DNA of 51,272 nucleotides from Streptomyces albus subsp. chlorinus. Its GTDB lineage: Bacteria; Actinomycetota; Actinomycetes; Streptomycetales; Streptomycetaceae. The stretch covers positions 3,602,495 to 3,653,766 of the forward strand of contig NZ_VJOK01000001.1 in the NCBI RefSeq assembly GCF_013302895.1, given 5' to 3'. Positions within the stretch are counted from its first letter, which is position 1. Every line of letters starts with the position of its first letter. A program made the position numbers and the translations under genes. Below the pieces are notes generated by a model. The model did not search any database, was not told where the DNA came from, and saw nothing but the letters and a program-made list of their open reading frames with translations. Positions 17,610 to 25,337 of the stretch are shown here, in pieces.

Positions 17610-18039
17610 CGCGCGGCGCCACTCGGTGAGCCCTGGCGCCCCGGCCACTTCCCCACGGGCGGACAGCCGGGGCACCACCCTCCCGAAGACGGGAGGCCTC
17701 TCGGGACGGGAGAGGACCTGTGCGTCCGTCCGAGCGCCCCGCCGGCCGGCCCGATCTGGCCGGCGAGGTGCGGCGCGGCCCGCACCGCGAGGCCCCGGCA
17801 TTGTGAGGCCCTCCGCACGCGGGCTGCGGGTACGCGCCTGGCGTCCGTATGCCGTCCTTCCGCAAGGGTGTGAGGCGGGTCTCGCCCACCGGTGGTGGAG
17901 CCATGAGGGAGCGGTTGTAGGATGACTGGGCAACCGGGTGAATCGGTTTCGTCCACGACCGGAGAGCCCGGTTGCCCACGAGCGGGAACGACGACCGGAA
18001 CGCGAAGCAGGACACGGACACGACAGGGAGCTGAGAGGC
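17610..18039. promoter_or_regulatory. Intergenic region with terminator hairpin and 12-bp inverted repeat before the GntR gene
   Basis: No gene is evident in these 430 bases. Near the start, CCTCCCG (17679-17685), AAGA, CGGGAGG (17690-17696) forms a compact hairpin that may end the upstream gene. Near the end, TGGGCAACCGGG (17927-17938) and CCCGGTTGCCCA (17967-17978) form a perfect 12-bp inverted repeat with a 28-base spacer, about 60-110 bases before the regulator's start. It is a candidate looped operator or leader hairpin for that regulator. Confidence 0.5.
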
Positions 18040-18753
18040 ATGGCGCTGCGGGCCGCCGGACGGCAGTCGCTCGTCGACACCGTCGTCGGTGAGCTGCGGG
18101 CGCAGCTCACGGCGGGCGAGTGGCCGGTGGGGGCACGCATTCCCACCGAACACGCGCTGGCCGAGCAGCTCCAGGTCGGCCGGAACACCGTGCGGGAAGC
18201 CGTCCGCGTGCTCGTGCACGCCGGGATGCTGCGATCGCGGCAGGGCGAGGGCACGTTCGTCGTGGCCACCGCCGACCCCGGCGAGATCGTCCGCGGGGTG
18301 CAGCGCGCCGACGTACGGGACGTGCTGGAGCTGCGGATCGCCCTGGAGGCCGAGGGCGCGCGGCTGGCCGCCCTGCGGCACCAGGCGGCCGACATCGCAC
18401 GGATGCGGGCCGCGCTCGCCGCACAGGCGGCCTTCCGCGACAGCAACGGCCAGCCCGCAGACGGGCAGTACGAGCTGTACGCGGAGCACGACATCGAGTT
18501 CCACGTGGCCGTCGTGGACGCGGCGCACAACGCCGCGCTCAGCGCGACGTACGCCTGGTTCAGCAGTTCCGTGCGGGACGCGTTGGTCGCCTCGCTGCAC
18601 GACCGGCTGATGCCCCGCATCCACGAAACCGACCACTACGACCTGGTGAACGCCATCGAGACCGGCGACCCGGAGGTCGCCGAGCGGGCGGCGAGGGCGC
18701 TGCTCGCCAAGCCGAAACAGGCCGTGGACGCGCTGCTCGGCGGCGGTGAGTAA
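18040..18753 (+). CDS. GntR-family regulator, FadR/FCD subfamily
   Basis: Encodes 237 residues. The winged-helix domain (about 1-75) has IPTEHALAEQLQVGRNTVREAVRVLVHAGMLRSRQGEGTFVV. The FCD ligand domain (about 85-235) has the metal-site pattern D/H residues in HDIEFHVAVVDAAHN and the later ETDHYDLVNAIETGD. FCD proteins bind small carboxylates and usually repress an adjacent catabolic or transport gene. ATG 18040 follows GGGAGCTGAGAGGC. The MFS transporter gene lies 277 bases downstream in the same direction and is the likely target or operon partner. Confidence 0.92.
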   Translation: MALRAAGRQSLVDTVVGELRAQLTAGEWPVGARIPTEHALAEQLQVGRNTVREAVRVLVHAGMLRSRQGEGTFVVATADPGEIVRGVQRADVRDVLELRIALEAEGARLAALRHQAADIARMRAALAAQAAFRDSNGQPADGQYELYAEHDIEFHVAVVDAAHNAALSATYAWFSSSVRDALVASLHDRLMPRIHETDHYDLVNAIETGDPEVAERAARALLAKPKQAVDALLGGGE

Positions 18754-19030
18754 CCGGCTCACCACCGAGCGGACGCCTCTTGACCGCTTGCCCGTTCCAC
18801 GCCCCGGGCCCGCGTCCCGGTCCTCCCGGCCGGCCAGTCTCCGGCCGGCCGCACCCGCCCGACGAAACGGTCTTCACCCGCCGGCGACCGGCCATCACCC
18901 GTCCGACGTCCGGTCGCCGCCCGTGAGCACCGTCACGCCCAGTGCACCACCGCACCACTGGTGAGCGCGCGAGCACCACGCCCCAGGTGGGCGCGCGAGC
19001 ACGCCACCGCTCCCGAGAAAGGCACCATCC

Positions 19031-20473
19031 ATGTCCCCGTCATCCAGGGAAGGACGCACATCCTCCGCGGAAGGGCTCACCACCGAGGAGCTGCTCGAGG
19101 CCGAACTGATCGACGCCGAGGAGGACCTGCGGCCCGCGCCTCCCGTCGCGGAGGCGCGCAGGAGGCTGCGGGCCCATCCGTTGCTGCTGCTCGTCGGCAT
19201 CGTGCTCGCCTCGCTCAACATGCGCGCGGCGCTCGCGGGGGTCTCTCCCGTGCTGGGCGAGATCAGTGACGACTTCCGGATGACGTCGACGGTCAGCAGT
19301 CTGGTCACCACCATTCCGCTGGTCTTCATGGGCGTGGTCTCCCCACTGGCACCGAAGCTGGCGCGGCGCTGGGGCACGGAGACGGTGCTGCTGGGCGCGC
19401 TCGTGCTGCTGGCGGGTGGCATCGTGCTGCGGATCGCGCCGCCGCTGGTGGCGCTGTTCGCCGGGTGCGCGGTGGTCGGTTCGGGTATCGCGCTGCTGAA
19501 CGTGCTGATGCCCGGACTGATCAAGCGGGACTTCCCCGAGCGGGCCGCGGGGATGACGGCGCTGTACTCGACGGCGATGATCCTGGGCGCGACCGTCTCC
19601 GCCGCCGCGGCGGTGCCGCTGGAGCACGCGCTGGGCGGCTGGCGCGGCTCGCTGGTCTCCTGGGCGCTGCTGGCCGCGGTCGCGGCCTGTGCCTGGCTTC
19701 CGCAGGCCGTTCTCGCCCGGAGCGGCACCCACCACGGCCAGGCCGCCGCCGTGCCCGCACAGCGGCGGGAGACCGGCCGCTCGCAGGTGCCAGGGCACCC
19801 GCAGGAGCCGGGTCGCCCGCAGCAGCCGGGTCGCCCGCAGCAGCCGGGTCGCCCGCAGGAGCCGGCGCCGGCGCCGGCCGCCTCCGGTCCCCGTCTGACG
19901 CGTTCCGCGCTGGCCTGGCAGATCACGCTGTTCATGGGCTCGCAGTCGCTGATCGCCTATGTGACGATCGCCTGGCTGCCGACGATCTTCACCGACCACG
20001 GGATGAGCAGGGCGAGCGCCGGGCTGGTCTTCGCCTTCAGCACGCTGGTGCAGATGGGCGGCTCCTTCGTGGTGCCGACCCTGGCCGGGCGGATGCGCGG
20101 TCAGCGGCTGCTGTGCACGGTGGTGGCGCTGTTCATGGCCGTCGCCATCGCCGGTCTGCTGGTCGCGCCGGTGGGTGGCGCCTGGCTGTGGGCGACGCTG
20201 CTGGGACTGGGCCAGGGCGGTGCGCTCGGCATCGCCCTCACGCTGATGGTGCTGCGCTCCGGGGACGCGCACACGGCGGCGCGGCTCTCGGGCATGGCGC
20301 AGACCTGGGGCTACCTCCTTGCCGCGGCCGGGCCGCTGGTGCTCGGCGCGGTGCACCAGGTGACCGGCGGCTGGACGGTGCCCATCGTGCTGCTGCTGTG
20401 CGTGTGCGCGGGGCTGGTGCTGCTCGGCCTGGGCGCGGGGCGCGACCGGAAGATCGGCGCCCCGGCCGGCTGA
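19031..20473 (+). CDS. MFS transporter, CynX/NimT (cyanate/2-nitroimidazole) type
   Basis: A 480-residue membrane protein with an acidic cytosolic N-terminus of about 48 residues, then two six-helix bundles. SLNMRAALAGVSPVLGEI is the helix-1 signature of the CynX/NimT group. The central loop (about 235-290) contains tandem Gly-Arg-Pro-Gln-Gln-Pro hexapeptides. CynX itself is linked to cyanate and NimT to 2-nitroimidazole resistance; the substrate here is unknown. It sits behind a FadR-like regulator and ends at a strong bidirectional terminator. Confidence 0.9.
   Translation: MSPSSREGRTSSAEGLTTEELLEAELIDAEEDLRPAPPVAEARRRLRAHPLLLLVGIVLASLNMRAALAGVSPVLGEISDDFRMTSTVSSLVTTIPLVFMGVVSPLAPKLARRWGTETVLLGALVLLAGGIVLRIAPPLVALFAGCAVVGSGIALLNVLMPGLIKRDFPERAAGMTALYSTAMILGATVSAAAAVPLEHALGGWRGSLVSWALLAAVAACAWLPQAVLARSGTHHGQAAAVPAQRRETGRSQVPGHPQEPGRPQQPGRPQQPGRPQEPAPAPAASGPRLTRSALAWQITLFMGSQSLIAYVTIAWLPTIFTDHGMSRASAGLVFAFSTLVQMGGSFVVPTLAGRMRGQRLLCTVVALFMAVAIAGLLVAPVGGAWLWATLLGLGQGGALGIALTLMVLRSGDAHTAARLSGMAQTWGYLLAAAGPLVLGAVHQVTGGWTVPIVLLLCVCAGLVLLGLGAGRDRKIGAPAG
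19783..19864 (+). repeat. 18-bp tandem repeat in the MFS transporter loop
   Basis: About 4.5 copies of an 18-bp unit (core GCAGCAGCCGGGTCGCCC) at 19783, 19801, 19819, 19837 and 19855, in frame, encoding QEPGRP/QQPGRP in the loop between helices 6 and 7. Two units are identical, a mark of recent expansion. Confidence 0.9.
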
Positions 20474-20532
20474 GGCCGCGCCCCAGCGGCGCCCCGGCCG
20501 GCTGGCACACGGCTGGCACACCGCCCCGCCGA

Positions 20533-20573
20533 AAGGGCGGGTGGGAGCGAACCCCCGGCTCCCACCCGCCCTT
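20533..20573. terminator. Bidirectional terminator between convergent genes
   Basis: A perfect 16-bp inverted repeat, AAGGGCGGGTGGGAGC (20533-20548) and its complement (20558-20573), has a 9-base loop. It lies exactly between the MFS gene (+) and the ABC permease gene (-). The A/T at the outer ends gives short U runs in both directions. Confidence 0.88.
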
Positions 20574-20591
20574 CGTGCGCGCGCCGCGCTC

Positions 20592-21314
20592 CTACTCCTC
20601 CCCCGCCAGCGTCAGCGTGCGCAGCTTCTGTCCCGCGAAGACGGTGCCGCCGACCGTGACGACGAGGAGGAGCACCACGGCGACCGGCAGCCCCACCGAG
20701 GAGCTGACGTCCGCGCCGCCGCCCGCGACCTTCTCACCCAGCGCGAGCGCCCACTGCTGCACGCTCAGCGTCTTGGCGCCAGCCACGAGACTGCCGATGA
20801 GCGCCTCCCAGATCAGCGCGTACGCCAGGCCGATGACGACGGCGTGCCTGCTGACCGTTCCCAGCAGCAGGAACAGCGCGCTGTAGGCGACGGAGGCGAC
20901 CGCCGCGGCCAGTGCGTAGGCGACGGCGATCTGCTGGCTGTTGCCGTTGAGGACGAAGCCCGCGACCAGCACCGGTACGGCGGAGAAGAGGGCGGTCACA
21001 CCGGTCGCGACGAGGAACTTGGTGACGATGACGGTGGGGCGCGGTACCGGCTTGGACAGCAGGTAGACGACCGAGCCGTCGTCGATCTCCGGGCCGATCG
21101 CGCCGGTTCCGGCGATCACGCCGATCAACGGCACCAGGGTGGCGAGGGCGAATCCGCCCAGCAGTTCGCTGGCGGTCGCGTCGTCGGCGCCGTTCATGGC
21201 GCGTACGGCGGCGGCCACCACGAGCAGCAGTGCGGGCAGCGCGCACAGGATGAGGGCGCGGCGGCGGCCCAGGAGCGCGCGGCAGGTGAGCCGCGCGACC
21301 GTCGTATTGAACAT
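20592..21314 (-). CDS. ABC-2 type transporter permease
   Basis: Encodes 240 residues with six predicted helices, for example LILCALPALLLVVAAAV, TLVPLIGVIAGTGAIG, TALFSAVPVLVAGFVL and VVLLLVVTVGGTVFAGQ. The motif GPEIDDGSVVYLLSKPVPR between helices 2 and 3 is typical of NosY/ABC-2 permeases. It is the last gene of a four-gene minus-strand operon with two ATPases and a second permease and probably partners the ATPase directly upstream (22-base gap). The exported substrate is unknown. Confidence 0.9.
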   Translation of the reverse strand: MFNTTVARLTCRALLGRRRALILCALPALLLVVAAAVRAMNGADDATASELLGGFALATLVPLIGVIAGTGAIGPEIDDGSVVYLLSKPVPRPTVIVTKFLVATGVTALFSAVPVLVAGFVLNGNSQQIAVAYALAAAVASVAYSALFLLLGTVSRHAVVIGLAYALIWEALIGSLVAGAKTLSVQQWALALGEKVAGGGADVSSSVGLPVAVVLLLVVTVGGTVFAGQKLRTLTLAGEE

Positions 21315-21336
21315 CTGGTGAGCTCCTTTCCGCCGC

Positions 21337-22287
21337 TCAGGCCGCGACGAGGTACGAGAAGACGCTCTCCAGGGACTCGTCGGAGGGCGAGACGGTGTAG
21401 AGCCGGATGCCGTGCTCCTGTGCGAGACGGGGGAGCAGGGCGGTGAAGCGGGTGAAGTCGACGGCCTGGACGCGCAGCGCGTTCTCGCTCAGGTCCACCT
21501 CGATGCCCGCCGTGGAGGGGTCCGCGATGAGTGCCGCCGCGAGCCGCCGGTCGTCACTGGAGCGCACCAGATAGCGGTGCGGACGGTCGGTCATCAGACG
21601 GCGGATCTTGCGGAAGTCGCCACTGGCCGCGTGCCGCCCGGCGACCACCACCTCGATGTGCGAGGCGAGCTGTTCGACCTCCTCCAGGATGTGCGAGGAG
21701 AACAGCACGGTGCGCCCCTGGTCGCCCATCCTGCGCAGCAGCTCCATCAGCTGCATCCGCTGGCGCGGGTCCATACCGTTGAACGGCTCGTCCAGCAGCA
21801 GCACGGAGGGGTGGTGCACCAGGGCGGACGCCATCTTCACGCGCTGCCGCATGCCCTTGGAGTAGGTGGAGATACGGCGGTCCTGTGCGTGCTCCATCTC
21901 GACGGTGGACAGCGCCTCCGCGGCGGCGGCCCGCGGGTCGGGCAGGCCGTGCAGTTCGGCGTTGGCCAGCACGAATTCGTGCCCCGTCAGGAAGTCGTAC
22001 ATGCCCTCCCGCTCGGGCACCAGGCCGATGTGGCGGTAGACGCCCTCGTTGCGCCAGATCGGCGCGGCCGGGGCGCGCACCCCGTCGGGACCGGGCGAGG
22101 GTTCCAGTGTGACGCTGCCGTTGGAGGGGGCCAGGAAGCCGCCCATCATGTGGATGAGTGTGGACTTGCCGGCGCCGTTGGGTCCCAGCAGGCCGGTCAC
22201 ACCGGGGCCGATGTCCATGGTGATGTCGTTGACCGCGACGACGTTCCCGAACCAGCGGGAGACGCGGTCGATGTGGATCTCAGTCAC
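21337..22287 (-). CDS. ABC transporter ATP-binding protein
   Basis: Encodes 316 residues with Walker A GPNGAGKST, signature YSKGMRQRVKMA (a variant of LSGGQ common in ABC-2 exporters), Walker B VLLLDEPFNGMD and switch His in FSSHILEEVE. A C-terminal region of about 90 residues with the ABC-2-associated pattern follows. The GTG start at 22287 overlaps the upstream permease stop (GTGA), so it is translationally coupled. It energises export with one of the operon's permeases. Confidence 0.93.
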   Translation of the reverse strand: MTEIHIDRVSRWFGNVVAVNDITMDIGPGVTGLLGPNGAGKSTLIHMMGGFLAPSNGSVTLEPSPGPDGVRAPAAPIWRNEGVYRHIGLVPEREGMYDFLTGHEFVLANAELHGLPDPRAAAAEALSTVEMEHAQDRRISTYSKGMRQRVKMASALVHHPSVLLLDEPFNGMDPRQRMQLMELLRRMGDQGRTVLFSSHILEEVEQLASHIEVVVAGRHAASGDFRKIRRLMTDRPHRYLVRSSDDRRLAAALIADPSTAGIEVDLSENALRVQAVDFTRFTALLPRLAQEHGIRLYTVSPSDESLESVFSYLVAA

Positions 22288-23201
22288 AGTCCGGCCTTTC
22301 GGTAGCGGCGCAGCAGGAGGGTGCAGAAGCACGCCAGGAGCGCCGCGAAGACGACGAGGTAGACGGCGCCTTGGGCGGCGTCCAGGGTGTGTGCCTGGGG
22401 GAACCCGGAGGTGCCGCCGAGGAACCTGCTCTGAATGCCGTCCATCAGGGTTCCGGGGGAGGCCACTCCGAGCCAGCCGATGGCGTCCGCGTGGTCGGAG
22501 ACGGAGGCGATGCCCTGGAGGGCGGTGACGAGGAAGTACGGCACCGTGACCGCCACGATGATCGCGGCGATGCCGAAGCCGCGGCGCGGGGTGAGCGCCG
22601 CGATCCAGGCGGCGATGGCGGCGTGCAGCAGCGCGAACAGCGCGCAGAAGACGAGCCCCTGGGCCGCCCCCTTGGTCGCGTCGCCGACACCGAGCTTCGC
22701 CAGCAGCGCGCCGACGTACATGATGAGAACGGGTACGGCGGTGAAGAGGAACAGGGCCGCCGAGAGTGCCGCGTACTTGGCCGCCACATAGTCGCCGCGC
22801 TCCAGGGGGCGCGAGAAGTACAGCGGTGTCGTCTTGAAGCGCAGGTCCAGGGAGAACGTCTGAGGCGCGGCGGCCGCCAGGTAGATGCCGATGAGCGGCT
22901 GCATCATCAGCACGTACTCCGCGTACCCGACGGGGAGATCCTTGCTCTTGCTGATCGCCGCGACGGCGACGACGATGACCGCGGGCACGCTCACCGCGGC
23001 GAACAGGAGCATCGGCAAGACCTTCGACTTCGCCGAACGTCCCAGTCCGTAGGCGCCGCGCAGCGACTGGGTGAACAGGGCACGGCGGGCGTACGCGCGG
23101 CCCAGCCGGGGGCCCTCGTAACCGCGGTAGCCGATGTTGTGGATGACGTCCTGGCCGCGGCCGGTGGACGTGGCGGGTGCGGGGGTGCCCTCAGGCGACA
23201 T
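22284..23201 (-). CDS. ABC-2 type transporter permease
   Basis: Encodes 305 residues. The N-terminal cytosolic part carries HNIGYRGYEGPRLGRAYARRALFTQSLRGAYGLGRS, a motif of a conserved actinobacterial ABC permease family. It is followed by about six helices (VIVVAVAAISK, PLIGIYLAAAAPQTFSLDLR, LFLFTAVPVLIMYVGALL, AIIVAVTVPYFLVTAL, YLVVFAALLACFCTLL). ATG 23201 overlaps the stop of the upstream ATPase gene. Its natural partner is the ATPase at 23191-24162. Confidence 0.92.
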   Translation of the reverse strand: MSPEGTPAPATSTGRGQDVIHNIGYRGYEGPRLGRAYARRALFTQSLRGAYGLGRSAKSKVLPMLLFAAVSVPAVIVVAVAAISKSKDLPVGYAEYVLMMQPLIGIYLAAAAPQTFSLDLRFKTTPLYFSRPLERGDYVAAKYAALSAALFLFTAVPVLIMYVGALLAKLGVGDATKGAAQGLVFCALFALLHAAIAAWIAALTPRRGFGIAAIIVAVTVPYFLVTALQGIASVSDHADAIGWLGVASPGTLMDGIQSRFLGGTSGFPQAHTLDAAQGAVYLVVFAALLACFCTLLLRRYRKAGL

Positions 23202-24162
23202 CGCCGGCGCTCCTTTCCGTGAAGACCTCGGAGATGTGGTGCCTGCGCTGTTCCATGCGGACCAGGCCGAGGCCGAGGTGGACCGCGGCGTCGCGCACGG
23301 CGTCGTAGACCGCCTCGCCCACGTCGTCGCCGACGTCGAGGGTGACCAGGTGTCCGGCACCGGGCGCGGCCCCTTGGGCGGGGTCCGGCTCGTGCGGCGC
23401 GTGCCCGGCCTGCTGGAGGGCCTTCCGCAGTGCGGCGGCACCGTCGGGGTGCGCGTCGGTGTCGGTGACCTCGACCGCGAGGACGGCGGTGCGCTGGGTG
23501 AAGTCGGCTGTGGAGGAGGAGCGCAGGAGCTTGCCGCCGTCGATGACGACGATGTGGTCGCTGGTGCGCTCCAGTTCGCCCAGCAGGTGCGAGGTGACCA
23601 GCACCGAGATGCCGAAGTCGGTGTGCACCCGGCGGATGAGCCCGAGCATCTCGTCGCGGCCGACCGGGTCGAGACCGTTGGTGGGCTCGTCCAGCAGGAC
23701 CAGCCGCGGATCGTGCACGAGGGCCTGCGCCAGCTTCACGCGCTGCTTCATGCCCGTCGAGTAGCCGCCCATGGGACGGTAGCGCTCCTCGTAGAGCCCC
23801 ACGTGGCGCAGGGTGTCGGCGGTGCGTTCGCGGGCCGCGGTGGCGGGCAGGCCGGACATGCGCGCCATGTGGACGACGAACTCGGTGGCGGAGACGTCCG
23901 GCGGCAGGCAGTCGTGCTCGGGCATGTAGCCCACGCGTTCCCGGATCGCGCCGCCCTGGGTGGCCACGTCCATGCCGAGGACGGTGGCGGATCCCTCGGA
24001 GGCGGGGGACAGCCCGAGCAGAATCTTGATCAGGGTGGATTTCCCGGCTCCGTTCGCGCCGACCAGGCCGGTGACGCCGGGCTCGATGCCGACGGTCAGC
24101 CGGTCCAGTGCGGTCACCCTCGGGAACCGCTTGCTGAGGCTTTCGATCGCGATCACAGTCAC
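23191..24162 (-). CDS. ABC transporter ATP-binding protein, first gene of the operon
   Basis: Encodes 323 residues with Walker A GANGAGKST, signature YSTGMKQRVKLA, Walker B LVLLDEPTNGLD and switch TSHLLGELE. GTG 24162 gives MTVIAIESLSKRFP. The 3' end overlaps the permease start by 11 bases. Two ATPase-permease pairs in one operon suggest either a heteromeric exporter or two related exporters. The upstream region has tandem 14-bp direct repeats that may be regulator sites. Confidence 0.93.
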   Translation of the reverse strand: MTVIAIESLSKRFPRVTALDRLTVGIEPGVTGLVGANGAGKSTLIKILLGLSPASEGSATVLGMDVATQGGAIRERVGYMPEHDCLPPDVSATEFVVHMARMSGLPATAARERTADTLRHVGLYEERYRPMGGYSTGMKQRVKLAQALVHDPRLVLLDEPTNGLDPVGRDEMLGLIRRVHTDFGISVLVTSHLLGELERTSDHIVVIDGGKLLRSSSTADFTQRTAVLAVEVTDTDAHPDGAAALRKALQQAGHAPHEPDPAQGAAPGAGHLVTLDVGDDVGEAVYDAVRDAAVHLGLGLVRMEQRRHHISEVFTERSAGDVA

Positions 24163-24228
24163 ACCTCGACGCTACGGGCGGCTCGTCGCGTCCGCGTCAG
24201 ACGCGGCGCGGGTTCCGGGGGCCCGGCC

Positions 24229-24266
24229 GTACCTCTCAGGTCCGTCGTGGACGTACCTCTCAGGTC
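24229..24266 (-). promoter_or_regulatory. Tandem 14-bp direct repeats upstream of the ABC operon
   Basis: GTACCTCTCAGGTC occurs at 24229-24242 and again at 24253-24266, a 24-bp period, within the 323-base divergent gap (24163-24485). The first copy lies 67-80 bases upstream of the first ATPase gene. Paired direct repeats at this spacing suit a response regulator or repressor dimer pair. The same gap also holds a perfect TTATCCACA box at 24335-24343; nothing else is recognisable in it. Confidence 0.5.
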
Positions 24267-24485
24267 GGAGAACCCCGTAGGGGAGCCCCCGCCCCCGGGT
24301 GGTGTCCGGGGCCGGGACCACGGGGGCGCCAGAGTTATCCACAGGCTGAGCGGACCCCTTGACCCCGCCACGGCCCGATGTCACATTCGTCGGTGTCAAC
24401 GTCATCACGCAGCGGAGCGACCCGCACACGGAAGGCTCGCGACGATCACGGCCCAGCACGACCACGCACGGACGGAAGGTTGGCG

Positions 24486-25337
24486 ATGCGCCCGGCAACG
24501 AACGGCTACCGCGCGGACGACCTGCGCGGATTCAGGGAAGTGCAGCAACTCGCCTACGCCTGCGCGGAGTCGGTGGCCGCCCGCCTCGTGCCGGGGGTGA
24601 CCGAACGGGAGGCGGCGCGGATGCAGCGGGAGTGGCTGCGCGAGCGCGGCGTGCGGGACTGGTTCCACCTGCCCTTCGCCTGGTTCGGGGACCGCACGGC
24701 CTTCGCCGGCTTCAAGTCCCCCCTCCAGTTCTTCCCGACGAACCGGCGGCTGGAGCCGGGCATGCCCTTCATCCTCGACATGGCCCCGATCCACCGCGGC
24801 CGCACCGCCGACATCGGCTACTCCGGCTGCCTGGGCCCCCACCCACTGCACGAGCGGCTGCTCGCTGACCTGCTCGACCACCGCGAACTGATCCTCGCCC
24901 GGGTCCGCGAGCGGCGCCCGCTGCGCGAGATCTACCAGGAGGTGGAGCGGCTGATGATCAGGCAGGGGTACGCGAACAGGCACCGCGCCTATCCGTTCGG
25001 TGTCATCGCGCACAAGGTGGACCGCGTCCCCGAGCGCCGCTGGTCCCCCACCGTCCTCGGCTTCGGTACCAACGCGCTCAGAGGACTGGCGCGGGACGCA
25101 CTGCACGGGCACCGGGACGGCTGGTCCCCGCTGTGGAGCCCGTACCGCTTCTCGGACCACCCGCCGCGGCCGGGGCTGTGGGCGGTCGAACCCCACCTGG
25201 GATTCCGGGGCACGGGCGCCAAGTTCGAGGAACTCCTGGTGGTCACCGACTCCAGGGACCCCGAGGAGAGCGCGTTCTGGCTGGACGACGACCTGCCGCA
25301 CGTGCGGCGCGAGCACAAGGAGGCACAGGCGGCATGA
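24486..25337 (+). CDS. M24-family metallopeptidase-like protein
   Basis: A 283-residue pita-bread fold protein. The five metal ligands of the family can be placed: Asp in FILDMAPIH, Asp in GRTADIGYSG, His in FGVIAHKVDR, Glu in LWAVEPHLGF and Glu in GAKFEELLVV. A catalytically competent dimetal aminopeptidase/prolidase-type enzyme is therefore plausible, although the family includes non-peptidase members. ATG 24486 has GGAAGG upstream. Its stop overlaps the ATG of the hydrolase-SDR fusion (ATGA), implying the two proteins are made together. Confidence 0.85.
   Translation: MRPATNGYRADDLRGFREVQQLAYACAESVAARLVPGVTEREAARMQREWLRERGVRDWFHLPFAWFGDRTAFAGFKSPLQFFPTNRRLEPGMPFILDMAPIHRGRTADIGYSGCLGPHPLHERLLADLLDHRELILARVRERRPLREIYQEVERLMIRQGYANRHRAYPFGVIAHKVDRVPERRWSPTVLGFGTNALRGLARDALHGHRDGWSPLWSPYRFSDHPPRPGLWAVEPHLGFRGTGAKFEELLVVTDSRDPEESAFWLDDDLPHVRREHKEAQAA

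Noticed and set aside
17073..18620. A 515-codon minus-strand frame across two genes
   Set aside because: Spans the antirepressor-like gene and the GntR gene in antisense; no domain, no ribosome site.
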